Of a DNA stretch of 64,000 nt, positions 34,605-43,699 are shown piece by piece. Below the pieces are notes generated by a model. The model ran no database searches. It was not told where the DNA came from and saw only the letters and a program-made list of their open reading frames with translations. A program made the translations under genes and the position numbers. The stretch is taken from contig JAEEYQ010000035.1 in the NCBI GenBank assembly GCA_016288215.1, positions 1-64,000 of the forward strand, given 5' to 3'. The stretch's first letter is position 1. The number at the start of each line of letters is the position of its first letter. Source of the stretch: Lentisphaeria bacterium. Lineage in GTDB: Bacteria > Verrucomicrobiota > Lentisphaeria > Oligosphaerales > Oligosphaeraceae.

Positions 34605-35294
34605 ATGGCCAGCTACAATGAATTATGGTTTGCGGCACGCATGACGAAAATCGTATACATGCCGCCAAAGCTTCTGGAGACCTTTGGGGAGACACGCGTC
34701 CGCTATCATGTGGTGTCCGCCGTGGCAGGCGATGACGCCCATGTGAAGATCCGCTGCGGCGAAGTGGCCTCTGAACGCCCCCGCATCATCACGCCCCATC
34801 TGTTCATCCATCAGCTTCTGGACAATTTCGGCACCGAAGCCAGACAGTATTTCGAGAACGTGCTCAAGAGCAGCGACACCATGCGCATCCTCCAATATGG
34901 ACTGTGCCTGCGGAAAGAGGAGCACAGCGAGGAGCTGGTCGGCGGCGTGGCCGAAGAGGTGGCGGAGGAGATCGGACGGGACGCGCAGGACAATCTGGAC
35001 GATGTCCATGGGGTGCTCGTGGCCCCCGACGCCTTTTGGGAAGTCTCCCTGCTGTATTTCCTCAACGAGCTGATTCGCCGCTCCCTCCCCTACAACGCCT
35101 CCCAAATGAAGCATCGGGGGCTTCTTGACCTGAAAGACGGCGTGCCCGAAGGCATTCGCCAAGAAGTCGAGCAGGCCTTTGCCACCAGTCGGACTCGAGA
35201 GGATGCGGACCACCTGGGCAACATGCTGCGGGAGTATGGTTTGTTCGACGACTATGAGGAGCAGTTCTTCGAACTGTACGGCCGCCTTCGGTAA
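34605..35294 (+). CDS. Conserved-looking cytoplasmic protein, unknown function
   Basis: The 229-residue product has no signal peptide or membrane helix. The N-terminal third is mixed alpha/beta (RVRYHVVSAVAGDDAHVKIRC); the rest is helical and acidic (GGVAEEVAEEIGRDAQDN; EVSLLYFLNELIRRSLPY). No SD is close to the ATG at 34605; an alternative ATG is at 34641. The opposite strand also has a long frame, but this strand has natural amino-acid composition and third-position GC. I cannot assign a family. Confidence 0.6.
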   Translation: MASYNELWFAARMTKIVYMPPKLLETFGETRVRYHVVSAVAGDDAHVKIRCGEVASERPRIITPHLFIHQLLDNFGTEARQYFENVLKSSDTMRILQYGLCLRKEEHSEELVGGVAEEVAEEIGRDAQDNLDDVHGVLVAPDAFWEVSLLYFLNELIRRSLPYNASQMKHRGLLDLKDGVPEGIRQEVEQAFATSRTREDADHLGNMLREYGLFDDYEEQFFELYGRLR

Positions 35295-35383
35295 TCGCCC
35301 TTTTTCCACCCAGGCAGACGGCATTTTCGCCATGATGTGCTATAGTTATAGAGGTTAACTTCTTCGAAAATTCGGATTCATCC

Positions 35384-36184
35384 ATGCAACGCGCCAATTA
35401 TCATACTCACACCTGCCTTTGCAAACATGCCACCGGCGTGCCGGCGGACTACTGCCACTTCGCTCTGGACAGCGACATGACCACGTTGGGCTTCTCCGAC
35501 CACACCCCCCATCCGGATGGCCGTTGGGACTCCGTCCGCATGTCCGTCGACGAACTGCCCCTCTATGTCCAGCAGGTTCGGCAGGCCCAAAAGGACTTTC
35601 CCGAACTGCAGATCTATTTGGGCATGGAATGCGAATACGTTCCGGAGAGCCTGTCTTTCTTCCGTGACGAGCTGTTGGGGCGCTATCATTTCGACTATCT
35701 GGTGGGAGCCGTCCACAACTATCCCTACAAGGGAGAATGGCTGGGCATGTTCGGCACCAGCATGTCCGCCGACCAGCTCCATGCCTATACGGACCACATC
35801 ATCCAGCTCATCGGCTCCGGTCTTTTCGCCTTCATCGCCCATCCGGACCTGTTCGGCCTCTGCTACATGGGATGGGATGCGGAGACCCAAGCTTGCTCCA
35901 AAGCCATCATCGAGGCGGCCATCCAATATGACATCCCCTTGGAAATCAACGGCTACGGATTGCGGAAACGCATGATTCAAGATCACGGAACATGGCGCTT
36001 CGCCTATCCGCTGCTTCCCTTCTGGGAGCTGGCGGGGGAACTGCAGCCACGGGCCATCACCAACAGCGACGCCCATCAGCCCATCGACGTCTGGGGGAAT
36101 CGAAACGACTGTCTGAACATCGCCAAACACTGCGGCCTGACGCTGATTGAACGCCTTTCCGATAACCCGCCAAATTCCCCATAA
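35384..36184 (+). CDS. PHP-domain phosphatase, histidinol-phosphatase (HisK) type
   Basis: The 266-residue protein starts RANYHTHTCLCKHATG, the PHP metal-binding HTH motif. It continues with GFSDHTPHP, GMECEYVP, VGAVHNYPY, FIAHPDLFG and a C-terminal ITNSDAHQP. These supply the trinuclear metal ligands of the PHP fold as in HisK histidinol-phosphatases. HisK removes phosphate from L-histidinol phosphate, the penultimate step to histidine. No other his gene is in the window, so another sugar or amino-alcohol phosphate remains possible. A TATAGT at 35341-35346 is a candidate -10. Confidence 0.85.
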   Translation: MQRANYHTHTCLCKHATGVPADYCHFALDSDMTTLGFSDHTPHPDGRWDSVRMSVDELPLYVQQVRQAQKDFPELQIYLGMECEYVPESLSFFRDELLGRYHFDYLVGAVHNYPYKGEWLGMFGTSMSADQLHAYTDHIIQLIGSGLFAFIAHPDLFGLCYMGWDAETQACSKAIIEAAIQYDIPLEINGYGLRKRMIQDHGTWRFAYPLLPFWELAGELQPRAITNSDAHQPIDVWGNRNDCLNIAKHCGLTLIERLSDNPPNSP

Positions 36185-36205
36185 CGTGCTGCACCCCAGA
36201 ACATT

Positions 36206-36877
36206 ATGCCAAGCGCCAGAACATCCCATTCCCAAAATCAGCATCAGCGGGAAAGCCTTCTGAAATGCGCGGCTTCCCTTTTCGCCGAAAAGGGCTTCAA
36301 AGGGACATCCATCCGGATGATCTGCTCAAAGGCTAATGTGAACACCGCCGCCGTCAATTATTACTTCGGCTCGAAGGAAAAGCTGTATGTTGCTGTGTTC
36401 AGGATGCTTATAAAAACAGATGATGCCCCCGACACCTGGCTTCACGAACCGCCGCCCCCTTGCACGACCCTGACGGCGTGGATAAAACAGATGGGAACGG
36501 TTCTCGACAGGCTGACCTTCTTTCTGCTTCGGGACGACACCCTCTCTCTCTGCCGCCGACGCATGTTCGCCTCCGAGCTGGCCCGTCCCTCCCAATGCCT
36601 TCCCATGCTTCTGGAGGAGTTCTACAAGCCTGTCATCACCTATCTGAATGCCATGTTCATGCAGATTCTTCCGGATGCATCCCCTGTGGTCATCCAGGCC
36701 GAGGCCATGTTCGTGCTGAACCATGTGGGCAGCTTCTTCCGCCTGTCCCCGCCATGGGACACCATCGCCCGCAATGATGTCCTGCCTCCGGACGAATGGC
36801 ATAAAGCCCTTAACACCTATTACTTGGCCCTTCTCCAAGCCCGCCTGAAGGAGATTCTTCCCCCCGAACGATGGTGA
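36206..36877 (+). CDS. TetR/AcrR-family transcriptional regulator (CerR-like)
   Basis: The 223-residue protein has an N-terminal TetR helix-turn-helix: RESLLKCAASLFAEKGFKGTS, split as LFAEKGFKGTSIR, then NVNTAAVNYYFGSKEKLY, the classic recognition helix. The C-terminal half is helical and resembles CerR-type ligand domains (DUF1956), including ELARPSQ and YLNAMF. It likely represses a target gene until a ligand binds. It follows the PHP gene by 21 bp, so its own operon may be its target; no palindrome is evident. No efflux genes are adjacent. Confidence 0.85.
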   Translation: MPSARTSHSQNQHQRESLLKCAASLFAEKGFKGTSIRMICSKANVNTAAVNYYFGSKEKLYVAVFRMLIKTDDAPDTWLHEPPPPCTTLTAWIKQMGTVLDRLTFFLLRDDTLSLCRRRMFASELARPSQCLPMLLEEFYKPVITYLNAMFMQILPDASPVVIQAEAMFVLNHVGSFFRLSPPWDTIARNDVLPPDEWHKALNTYYLALLQARLKEILPPERW

Positions 36878-36952
36878 ACAGAACAACGCTATGGGAGGCG
36901 GGCGCGGCCAGGTCCACGCCAACGCGACATGTCAACAGAGTCCATGAGATGA

Positions 36953-36981
36953 TTTGACGGGCTCTGACGGCGCGGTTATAG
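36953..36981 (+). promoter_or_regulatory. Sigma-70 promoter of the STAS/RsbW-type operon
   Basis: TTGACG and TATAGT are separated by exactly 17 bases. The predicted transcript would start about 36988, leaving a leader of some 38 bases before the ATG at 37026. Confidence 0.7.
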
Positions 36982-37025
36982 TATATTGTTTTAACAGCGG
37001 CAAGCTTAACCCAAATGGACGTTTT

Positions 37026-37322
37026 ATGGAAATCGCGAAAAGCAAAGAAAACACCAAACTGACCTTGACCGTCTCCGGACGGCTGGACACCACCACATCC
37101 CCCAAACTGGAGGCGGAGCTGAATGCGGAAATCGCCGGCATCACGGAGCTGGTCTTTGATTTCAAAGACCTGGACTACATCTCCTCCGCCGGGCTGCGCA
37201 TTCTGCTGACCGCCCAGAAGACCATGGCCAAGCAAGGGGCCATGAAAATCATCCATGTCAACGAAACTGTCATGGAAGTCTTTGAAATCACAGGATTTGC
37301 AGATATTCTGACCATTGAGTGA
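37026..37322 (+). CDS. Anti-sigma factor antagonist, STAS domain (SpoIIAA/RsbV-like)
   Basis: I start at the ATG at 37026, inside a longer frame from 36954 that overlaps the promoter. The 98-residue protein is a single STAS domain: LTLTVSGRLDTTTSPKLE, LVFDFKDLDYISSAGLRIL with the phosphorylatable Ser in the SSAGLR loop, and a closing helix EVFEITGFADILTI. In known systems the unphosphorylated protein binds the anti-sigma kinase and releases its target. The kinase-like gene follows 73 bp later. No dedicated sigma factor is adjacent, so the partner may be encoded elsewhere. Confidence 0.9.
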   Translation: MEIAKSKENTKLTLTVSGRLDTTTSPKLEAELNAEIAGITELVFDFKDLDYISSAGLRILLTAQKTMAKQGAMKIIHVNETVMEVFEITGFADILTIE

Positions 37323-37395
37323 CCCCCCAGCGTGCGCCGTTCATGCCCCCATGGAGCAGACGGGCGGCAAACGCGTCATCCTCCAAAAGGCAACC

Positions 37396-37878
37396 ATGAC
37401 TCCAACCAATCCACATGTCGATGGAACACCGCAGGCGCAGGGCAATGGCCCCCACCCCGCTGACGGGCTGGAGTCCCCTTGCCTCACACGAGACTTTCCC
37501 GCCACCTTGGAGGGCATCGCCGCCGCCGCCGCCTGTCTGGAGACCTTTCTGGACGCCGCCGGCTGTCCTCCGAAGATCTTCGCCAAACTGGCCATCGCTC
37601 TTGACGAAATCGCCTCCAACATCATCAACTACTCCGGCGCGAAAACCTTCGAGATGACAATGGCCATTCCGTCGGAGGGCGGCAAAATCGCCCTCTCCTT
37701 CACCGATGCAGGACAACCCTATAATCCTCTCCTGCACAATGATCCGGACATCACCCAAGGCTCGGAGCAACGTCAGGCCGGCGGACTCGGCATCTTCATG
37801 GTCAAGAAGATGATGGACGTTGTCCGCTACGAATTCAGAGACGGGAAGAACATCCTCTACATGGAAAAGGCGCTCTAG
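37396..37878 (+). CDS. RsbW-like anti-sigma serine kinase (HATPase)
   Basis: AAAAGG six bases upstream favours the ATG at 37396; the frame also allows ATG at 37351 and a TTG at 37315 overlapping the STAS gene. The 160-residue protein has the GHKL ATPase N box ALDEIASNIINYSG, the D box FTDAGQPYNP, and a G box GGLGIFMVKKMMD, as in RsbW and SpoIIAB. Such proteins bind either an anti-anti-sigma STAS protein, which they phosphorylate, or a sigma factor. Pairing with the STAS gene upstream supports a partner-switching module. Confidence 0.9.
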   Translation: MTPTNPHVDGTPQAQGNGPHPADGLESPCLTRDFPATLEGIAAAAACLETFLDAAGCPPKIFAKLAIALDEIASNIINYSGAKTFEMTMAIPSEGGKIALSFTDAGQPYNPLLHNDPDITQGSEQRQAGGLGIFMVKKMMDVVRYEFRDGKNILYMEKAL

Positions 37879-37954
37879 GGGCGCTTGCTCCTCGGGAAGC
37901 TCTAAAAAAACCTAACTTTCCTATTACCAATAACTTAAGCAATTCCCAACTGAA

Positions 37955-39097
37955 ATGAAACGTTTCTTCCTTCTCTGGGGTTGGCTACTGCTTTTCATCG
38001 TCGGCTGCCGTTCCGTCCCCAACGTGGTCACCGTCCTTCCGGACACCGCCCACATCGACAACTATGGCGGCCTGTGGCTCGCCATCTCCACAGAGGACTT
38101 TCTGGCGGCGGGCTTTCAGCAGGCGGACGTGGTGAAGCTGTCGTTGGCGGGTCGGACCCACGTCATGCCCGTGGTGCCCAGTTTCCGCTGCGTCAAGGCC
38201 GGCTCGCCGGCGCTGGTCACGGCGAAGAAGCCGGAGCTTCCCGTCTGCGTCACCATCTTCTATGGCGATGCCGCCAGCCGATGGCATCTGGCGGAGAAGC
38301 AGGAAACGACAAACGGCGGCAAAGCCACCTGGAAGCCCGCCGACGGCATTGCCTTCCCTCTGCTTGTGGACATCCGGCTGCAGCGCAAGGGCGGCTACGC
38401 GGACCAGCTTGCCCTTCACAGCCTGCAGCGCAGCAACCGACGGGAGGATTATCCCGAGCTGACCGACGACGCCTTCGCCAACTTCCGTCCCGTCGTCATC
38501 GGCCGCATCGCCCCTAACCGCCTCTATCGCAGCTCCTCCCCCCTGAACCCCGCGCTCGGCCGCGCCTCCTTCGCTGACGCCGCCGCCCGACGCGTCGGCA
38601 TCCAGACCATCCTGAACATGGCGGACACGGAGGCGGAGGCCCAGGCCATGGACGGCGCGGCGGACACCTACTGCATCGGACGCCCCACCCTCTTCGTCAA
38701 GATGTCCGTCGATGTGTCTCAGCAGAACTTTGCATCCGATTTGGCCCGTGGACTCCGCTTCCTGTTGGAGCGGCAGCCGCCCTATCTCATCCACTGCAAG
38801 GAGGGGCAGGACCGCTCCGGCATCGCCTGCGCCATCGTGGCGCTGTTCATGGGAGCAACCTTGGAAGACGTTGAGCAGGACTATCTTGCGACGTTCATTA
38901 ACTATTATCGCATCGCTCCCAGCTCCAAATCCGCTTCCCTCATCACAGAGAGTCTGCGGGACAACTTGAAGACCGCCTTTGGTCTGCGTTCCCTGCGTCC
39001 CGCCAAACTGCAGCAGGCCGCCAGAGCCTATCTTCGCCGCGGCGGCCTGACGGAGGCCGAACTGGACCAGCTTGCACAAAAACTTGCAACTAACTGA
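37955..39097 (+). CDS. Tyrosine-protein phosphatase, lipoprotein
   Basis: The 380-residue protein has a lipobox (LFIVGC, Cys 18). Residues 25-150 resemble the C-terminal domain of SAM-hydrolase (DUF62) proteins: DNYGGLWLAISTEDF, GFQQADVVKLS. The C-terminal half is a Y_phosphatase3-type domain: GRIAPNRLYRSSSPLN, IQTILNMADTEAE, and the catalytic loop HCKEGQDRSG with Cys and Arg of the CX5R motif. It should dephosphorylate tyrosine or a phosphoinositide-like substrate outside the cytoplasmic membrane. Similar fusions are known in Firmicutes; here it is a lipoprotein. Start has no SD. Confidence 0.8.
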   Translation: MKRFFLLWGWLLLFIVGCRSVPNVVTVLPDTAHIDNYGGLWLAISTEDFLAAGFQQADVVKLSLAGRTHVMPVVPSFRCVKAGSPALVTAKKPELPVCVTIFYGDAASRWHLAEKQETTNGGKATWKPADGIAFPLLVDIRLQRKGGYADQLALHSLQRSNRREDYPELTDDAFANFRPVVIGRIAPNRLYRSSSPLNPALGRASFADAAARRVGIQTILNMADTEAEAQAMDGAADTYCIGRPTLFVKMSVDVSQQNFASDLARGLRFLLERQPPYLIHCKEGQDRSGIACAIVALFMGATLEDVEQDYLATFINYYRIAPSSKSASLITESLRDNLKTAFGLRSLRPAKLQQAARAYLRRGGLTEAELDQLAQKLATN

Positions 39098-39118
39098 TAA
39101 TCAACAGGTTACAAAAGC

Positions 39119-39667
39119 ATGAAATTGCTTTTCTTCTCCGATGTCCACGGCAACGCCGCCAGTCTGAAACGGCTGATGGAGCACATTGAGCAGCTCAATC
39201 CGCAACAGCTCATCCTGTTGGGAGACGCCCTCTACCACGGCCCCCGCAATCCCATTCAGCAGACTTACGCACCAGCCGACGCCGTGCCCCTGCTGAACAG
39301 CCTGAAGGCGACGATCATCGCCGTCCGCGGCAACTGCGACAGCGAAGTGGACCAGATGCTGCTGGAATTCCCCCTCATGGGCGACTACACCACCCTTCTG
39401 GTGGACGGACTTCGCATCTTCGCCACCCATGGCCACATCTGGAACCCCGCACATCTACTTCCTATGGCCAACTGCAACCTGTTCGCCTACGGCCACACCC
39501 ACATCCCCCAGCTCGCCCGCCATCCGGACGGCGCCATCCTGCTCAACCCAGGCTCCATCTCCCTTCCAAAAAACGGCAATCCGCCCTCCTTCGCCTTCTT
39601 TGACAATGGCCGAATCCAGCTCCTTCGTCTGACGGACGGCGCCATCATGGACGAGCTGGTTTGCTGA
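39119..39667 (+). CDS. yfcE: YfcE/MJ0936-family metallophosphoesterase
   Basis: The 182-residue protein begins KLLFFSDVHGN (Asp and His metal ligands), then LILLGDALYHGPRN, VRGNCDSEVD, IFATHGHI, FAYGHTHIP and LLNPGSISLPKNG. All calcineurin-type ligand positions are present, at the usual family length. These enzymes hydrolyse phosphodiesters in vitro; the physiological substrate is unclear. It starts 21 bp after the phosphatase gene, probably in one transcript. The trkA promoter begins inside its last codons. Confidence 0.9.
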   Translation: MKLLFFSDVHGNAASLKRLMEHIEQLNPQQLILLGDALYHGPRNPIQQTYAPADAVPLLNSLKATIIAVRGNCDSEVDQMLLEFPLMGDYTTLLVDGLRIFATHGHIWNPAHLLPMANCNLFAYGHTHIPQLARHPDGAILLNPGSISLPKNGNPPSFAFFDNGRIQLLRLTDGAIMDELVC

Positions 39668-39692
39668 CAGCAACGCTTTTACGGGCTATATT
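39664..39692 (+). promoter_or_regulatory. Sigma-70-like promoter of trkA
   Basis: CTGACA and TATATT are separated by 17 bases. The -35 overlaps the stop codon of the upstream phosphoesterase gene. A run of TATA-type repeats follows to about 39712. Confidence 0.6.
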
Positions 39693-39736
39693 ATATACCA
39701 TATACTATATATAGACCGCAATAACGGGAATCCAAC

Positions 39737-41089
39737 GTGAAAATCATCATCATCGGGGCAGGCGAACTGGGCAGGCTTCTGGCCTCCCGCCTCAGCACGG
39801 CAAACCACGACGTCACCATCATCGACTCCTCGCTAAAGGGCGTGGACGAACTGCGTGACAAGCTGGACGTCATGATGTTGGGCGGCAACGCCACGGACAT
39901 CCAGCTCATGAAACAGGCCGGCATCGAACGCGCGGACATGCTGCTGGCCGTCAGCGGCGACCAGTCCTCCAATGTCCTCGCCTGCCAGATCGCCCGCCAT
40001 TTCGGCGTTCAGCGCATCATCTGCCGACTTTATTCCATGGACATCTTTGACGACGGCTCCGGCCTGACCCCCGGCTTCTTCGGCATCACCAAAGCCTTCT
40101 CATCCCCTGCCGAATGCGCCGTCAAAGTCCTGGACGTGCTGCCCAGCCGCATCATTTTGGAAGAGGTCCATCTCTCCCATCCGGAGGCCTCCATCATCAC
40201 CATCGCCATTCGGGAGAGCTCCCCGCTGGCCGGCCAGCGCATCATGGATCTCTCCAACACGGAGGCCCTCAGTCTGGTCCGATTCGCCGCTCTTGTCCGC
40301 AACCATCAGCTCATGATTCCCCACGGCAAAACCGTCCTGCAGCCCAACGACAAGCTGTACATCGCCGGCCACCGAAAGGATGTGCAGACCTTCATCGACA
40401 GCGTCTCCCCCGAACCCACTTCCACCCGCAAGCTGATCATCATCGCGGGCGCCACCCTGTTGGGCAAAATCATCGCCGAATCGGCCCTGAGCCAAGGCCA
40501 CGAAGTCCGTTTTGTGGAGGCGTCGGAGGAAAAGGGAGAGGCCCTTCTGGCCCAACTGCCGTCCTCCTGCAAGGTCCTTCATGGTTCCACCACTGACGAA
40601 GAGGTCCTCCATGAGGCCGGAATCGGCAAATGCGATGTCTTCATCGGAGCGGAGGAGGACGACGAAAACAACATCCTCGCCTGCATCCTCGCCAAACGGC
40701 TGGGGGCCGACAAAGTGGTGACCATCACCCACAAGCCCGAATACATCAGCATCGTCCCCGCCATGGACATCATCGACTGCGGCTTCAACTCCACGCTCGT
40801 CTCCGCCAACGCCATCTTCAAGTTGATGGAAACCGGCAACTTCCGCATCGACTCCCGCCTGCTGGCCAGCCAAGCCTACATGACCGAATTCACCGTCAAA
40901 CCCAACTCCCGCCTCTGTGGAAAGCAAGTCATGGACTGCAAACTGCCGCAGGATGTGATGTTGGCCATGCTCTTCCGCGGGACGGACATCTTGGCCCCCT
41001 CCGGCAAGACGCGCCTTCAGGCCGGAGACATTCTGGTGGCCGTCGTGACCCCCTCCACCGAATCCAAAATCAAAGCCCTCTTCGATTAA
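39737..41089 (+). CDS. trkA: Trk system potassium uptake protein TrkA
   Basis: A GTG start at 39737 has GGGAA seven bases upstream. The 450-residue protein is a complete TrkA with two RCK (KTN) Rossmann domains: KIIIIGAGELGRLLASRL at the N-terminus and KLIIIAGATLLGKIIAESAL near residue 230. Each is followed by a TrkA-C domain (PLAGQRIMDL; RLCGKQVMDCKL). It is a cytoplasmic nucleotide-binding gate for TrkH, which is encoded 138 bp downstream. Conserved DxxxL and GD motifs (DMLLAVSGDQSSN) are intact. Confidence 0.95.
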   Translation: MKIIIIGAGELGRLLASRLSTANHDVTIIDSSLKGVDELRDKLDVMMLGGNATDIQLMKQAGIERADMLLAVSGDQSSNVLACQIARHFGVQRIICRLYSMDIFDDGSGLTPGFFGITKAFSSPAECAVKVLDVLPSRIILEEVHLSHPEASIITIAIRESSPLAGQRIMDLSNTEALSLVRFAALVRNHQLMIPHGKTVLQPNDKLYIAGHRKDVQTFIDSVSPEPTSTRKLIIIAGATLLGKIIAESALSQGHEVRFVEASEEKGEALLAQLPSSCKVLHGSTTDEEVLHEAGIGKCDVFIGAEEDDENNILACILAKRLGADKVVTITHKPEYISIVPAMDIIDCGFNSTLVSANAIFKLMETGNFRIDSRLLASQAYMTEFTVKPNSRLCGKQVMDCKLPQDVMLAMLFRGTDILAPSGKTRLQAGDILVAVVTPSTESKIKALFD

Positions 41090-41115
41090 TCCAACTCACT
41101 TTCCCATAATATCTT

Positions 41116-41220
41116 ATAAAATTCCTCATTTCTAATTCGAAATTCAAATTCCTAATTTCAAATTCCTAATTCCTAATTCGAATTTCAAATTCCTAATTCC
41201 TAATTCCTAATTTCTAATTC
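41116..41220. repeat. Heptanucleotide repeat (CTAATTY type) between trkA and trkH
   Basis: CTAATTC, CTAATTT and AAATTC/GAATTT units fill almost the whole 138-bp trkA-trkH gap and end about seven bases before the trkH ATG. The usual SD position is occupied by the repeat. Confidence 0.8.
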
Positions 41221-41227
41221 TATTCGT

Positions 41228-42763
41228 ATGAGCATCCGGCCCGTCATCCACGTGATCTCCTTTCTGCTGTTCATCCTGTGCCTTTGCATGGGATTGGCCG
41301 CCGTAGTCTCCTGGCTGAAGGGGGATCCGGCCATGGTCTACAGCCGCATGGGACTATGCGGGCTGATCACGCTGGTCTTTGGGAGCATCGCCTTCCTCAG
41401 CACAAAAAAACGGCGGGACGAAGGCGACTACACCACCGGACTTCGCGAAGGCTTTGCCACAGTGGCCTTTGCGTGGTTGACCGCCTCCTGTTTCAGCGCC
41501 CTTCCCTTCACGCTCATCGTCGGCATGTCCCTGCCTGACTCTCTTTTCGAGGCCGCCTCCGGCCTGACCACCACGGGCGCCAGTGTGGTCTGCAACACCC
41601 TGCCCCTTCGCGGCGGCACGTTCCTGCCCAACGGCATCGAAAGCCTTCCCGCCGGCATCCTTTTCTGGAGAAGCCTTCTCAACTGGCTGGGCGGCGTCGG
41701 CATCGTCTTCTTCGTGCTTTTGATTCTCCCGCTGCTCCACATCAACAGAGGAAATCTCCTCTATAATGCGGAAGTCCCTGGCCTAAAGACAGATAGCGAT
41801 CAATTAACGCCCCGTCTCTTCAACTCTGTCCGCTGGGTGCTCCGTGTCTATATCTGTCTCACCCTCTGCGCCTTCTGCCTCTACAAACTTTGTGGCATGA
41901 CGGGATTCGACGCCCTCTGCCACGCCTTCAGCACCATCTCCACCGGCGGCTTCTCCACCAAAAACAACAGTTTCGCCGCCTTCCCCTCTCCCGTCCTCCA
42001 ATGGGGCACCACTCTTCTCATGCTGATGAGCGCCTGCAATTTCACCCTGCTGCTCCGCAGCCTCATCACGCGAAAACTCTGCTTCTGGGCCGATGAGGAG
42101 TTCCGCTTCTTCAGCCTTATGTTCCTCTCCGCCACCATCATCATCGCGATTTTGCTCTTCGCGGGTCATCCGGAAGGGCTGGACGGATTCCCCCGCACCG
42201 TGGAGCACTGCCTGAGAACCGCCGCCTTCCAGACGGCCACCGTGGCCTCCACAACCGGATTCACCACCTCGGACTACGATGCCTGGAACCTCCCCTTCGC
42301 CAGCGCCCTCCTCCTGCTCATCATGTTCCCCTGCGGCTGCGGCGGCTCCACCGCCGGCGGCATGAAATGCTCCCGCCTCATCGTCATTGTCAAGACCATG
42401 CTGACGGAAATCCGCTACTGCCTCTTCCCCCACACCCTGACGGACGTCCGTCTCAGCGGCTCCCGTCTGTCTCAAAACCTGCTCCGCAAAACCAGCGTCT
42501 TCGTTCTGCTCTATCTGGCCATCATCGTCATCGTGGCCGTCTCGCTGCTCTGCGTCACTGACGGCTCCCTCATGACCTCCTTCAGCGCCGCCCTGACCTG
42601 CCTGAGCAACGTGGGCCCCGGCTTCGGCGCCGTCGGCCCATCACAGAATTTCGGCTGGATGCCCGCCACCGCCAAGCTCATCCTGTCGTTGACCATGATC
42701 ACGGGACGGCTCGAAATCTACACCATTCTCGCACTCTTCCTCCCCTCCTTCTGGAGACGGTGA
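41228..42763 (+). CDS. trkH: TrkH-family potassium transporter membrane subunit
   Basis: The 511-residue protein has about ten hydrophobic helices plus the four selectivity-loop segments of the family: ASGLTTTGASV, AFSTISTGGFST, ATVASTTGFTTSDYD and CLSNVGPGFGAVGP. MFPCGCGGSTAGGMKCSR is typical of TrkH loops. It forms the membrane channel for K+ uptake gated by TrkA, encoded just upstream. No SD precedes the ATG, because a heptamer repeat array reaches to seven bases from it. Confidence 0.95.
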   Translation: MSIRPVIHVISFLLFILCLCMGLAAVVSWLKGDPAMVYSRMGLCGLITLVFGSIAFLSTKKRRDEGDYTTGLREGFATVAFAWLTASCFSALPFTLIVGMSLPDSLFEAASGLTTTGASVVCNTLPLRGGTFLPNGIESLPAGILFWRSLLNWLGGVGIVFFVLLILPLLHINRGNLLYNAEVPGLKTDSDQLTPRLFNSVRWVLRVYICLTLCAFCLYKLCGMTGFDALCHAFSTISTGGFSTKNNSFAAFPSPVLQWGTTLLMLMSACNFTLLLRSLITRKLCFWADEEFRFFSLMFLSATIIIAILLFAGHPEGLDGFPRTVEHCLRTAAFQTATVASTTGFTTSDYDAWNLPFASALLLLIMFPCGCGGSTAGGMKCSRLIVIVKTMLTEIRYCLFPHTLTDVRLSGSRLSQNLLRKTSVFVLLYLAIIVIVAVSLLCVTDGSLMTSFSAALTCLSNVGPGFGAVGPSQNFGWMPATAKLILSLTMITGRLEIYTILALFLPSFWRR

Positions 42764-42848
42764 CCCCACAGATTGAGCGAAGCGAAACCCATTTCATGTG
42801 ACAAGGGACGCGTAAATCACTTTTTTCACAAAAAACCGCGTTACCCTA

Positions 42849-42877
42849 TTGCATTATCGTCAAAGGTTTAGTATAAT
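42849..42877 (+). promoter_or_regulatory. Sigma-70 promoter of the pseudopilin gene
   Basis: TTGCAT and consensus TATAAT are 17 bases apart. The leader of about 95 bases contains a CCGAA/TTCGG stem near 42914-42930 and ends with AAAGGAA before the ATG. Confidence 0.7.
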
Positions 42878-42980
42878 TATAAATGGTTGCATGAAGAGTG
42901 CTTCCCTTTTCTCCGAAACAACTTTTCGGTGGGGGCATTTTCAAATGCAATAACATCCTAATTGAAAGGAACTTACAACA

Positions 42981-43667
42981 ATGAAGAAGTCATTCACCCT
43001 CATCGAACTGCTCGTTGTCATCGCCATCATCGCCATTCTGGCCGGCATGCTCTTGCCCGCGCTGGCCAAAGCCAAACAGAAGGCCATCACCGTCAACTGC
43101 GCGTCCAACATCCGCGGCGTCATGCAATCCACCATCCTGTACATGGATGACTTCCATCAGTACATTCCAATTCAATGGGCTGGCGACACATGGCATCACT
43201 GCATAATGAAGACTGGCTACATCGAAATGGATTCCCCAATCATTTCCTGCCCGAAGTCGGATGATTTCCAGAGCCTGGCCGCCACACCGAATTGCGCCTA
43301 CGGCCAAATTTGGCCGGATGCCAATCTGGGCACATCAACCTGGAAGCAGGTCTATGTTGACAGCATCCGCTACATCAACCTCCGTGCCGCCTACATGACG
43401 AATCCCTCCTCCAACATCATCTTTGGCGACAGCTACTATGTGGACAGCGGTATGCAGCATTCTTTGGTCCATTTCGACCAGAACCTCTGGGGCAACCAGT
43501 ACCGCATGAATCACAACGATCGCTGCAACATCGCCTTCTTGGATGGCCACGTGGGCGGCCTGACCGCCGGCGAAATTCTCATCGCCAGCAAGAAAATGGA
43601 TATCGCCAAGCCTGCCGACGGCGTCTTCCTGCTCACCGAAAAGGGCGAAGCCTTCAACATCAAATAA
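42981..43667 (+). CDS. Type II secretion/type IV pilus-like pseudopilin
   Basis: The 228-residue protein begins with a prepilin signal, [20 protein letters not shown], cleaved before Phe 5 with Glu 9 of the mature region in the usual Glu5 place. The helix continues [15 protein letters not shown]. The globular part ends with [13 protein letters not shown], the DG motif seen in the large pseudopilin families of Lentisphaerota, Verrucomicrobiota and Planctomycetota. It is a solitary gene with a strong promoter, AAAGGAA SD and a strong terminator. No secretion machinery genes are nearby, so it may be a surface structural protein. Confidence 0.9.
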   Translation: MKKSFTLIELLVVIAIIAILAGMLLPALAKAKQKAITVNCASNIRGVMQSTILYMDDFHQYIPIQWAGDTWHHCIMKTGYIEMDSPIISCPKSDDFQSLAATPNCAYGQIWPDANLGTSTWKQVYVDSIRYINLRAAYMTNPSSNIIFGDSYYVDSGMQHSLVHFDQNLWGNQYRMNHNDRCNIAFLDGHVGGLTAGEILIASKKMDIAKPADGVFLLTEKGEAFNIK

Positions 43668-43699
43668 CTCGCATTACGTAAGTTAGCATTCTCCTTCGC

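Noticed and set aside
36954..37025. Upstream start for the STAS protein
   Set aside because: The extra 24 codons overlap the TTGACG/TATAGT promoter, and the STAS domain starts cleanly at the ATG at 37026.
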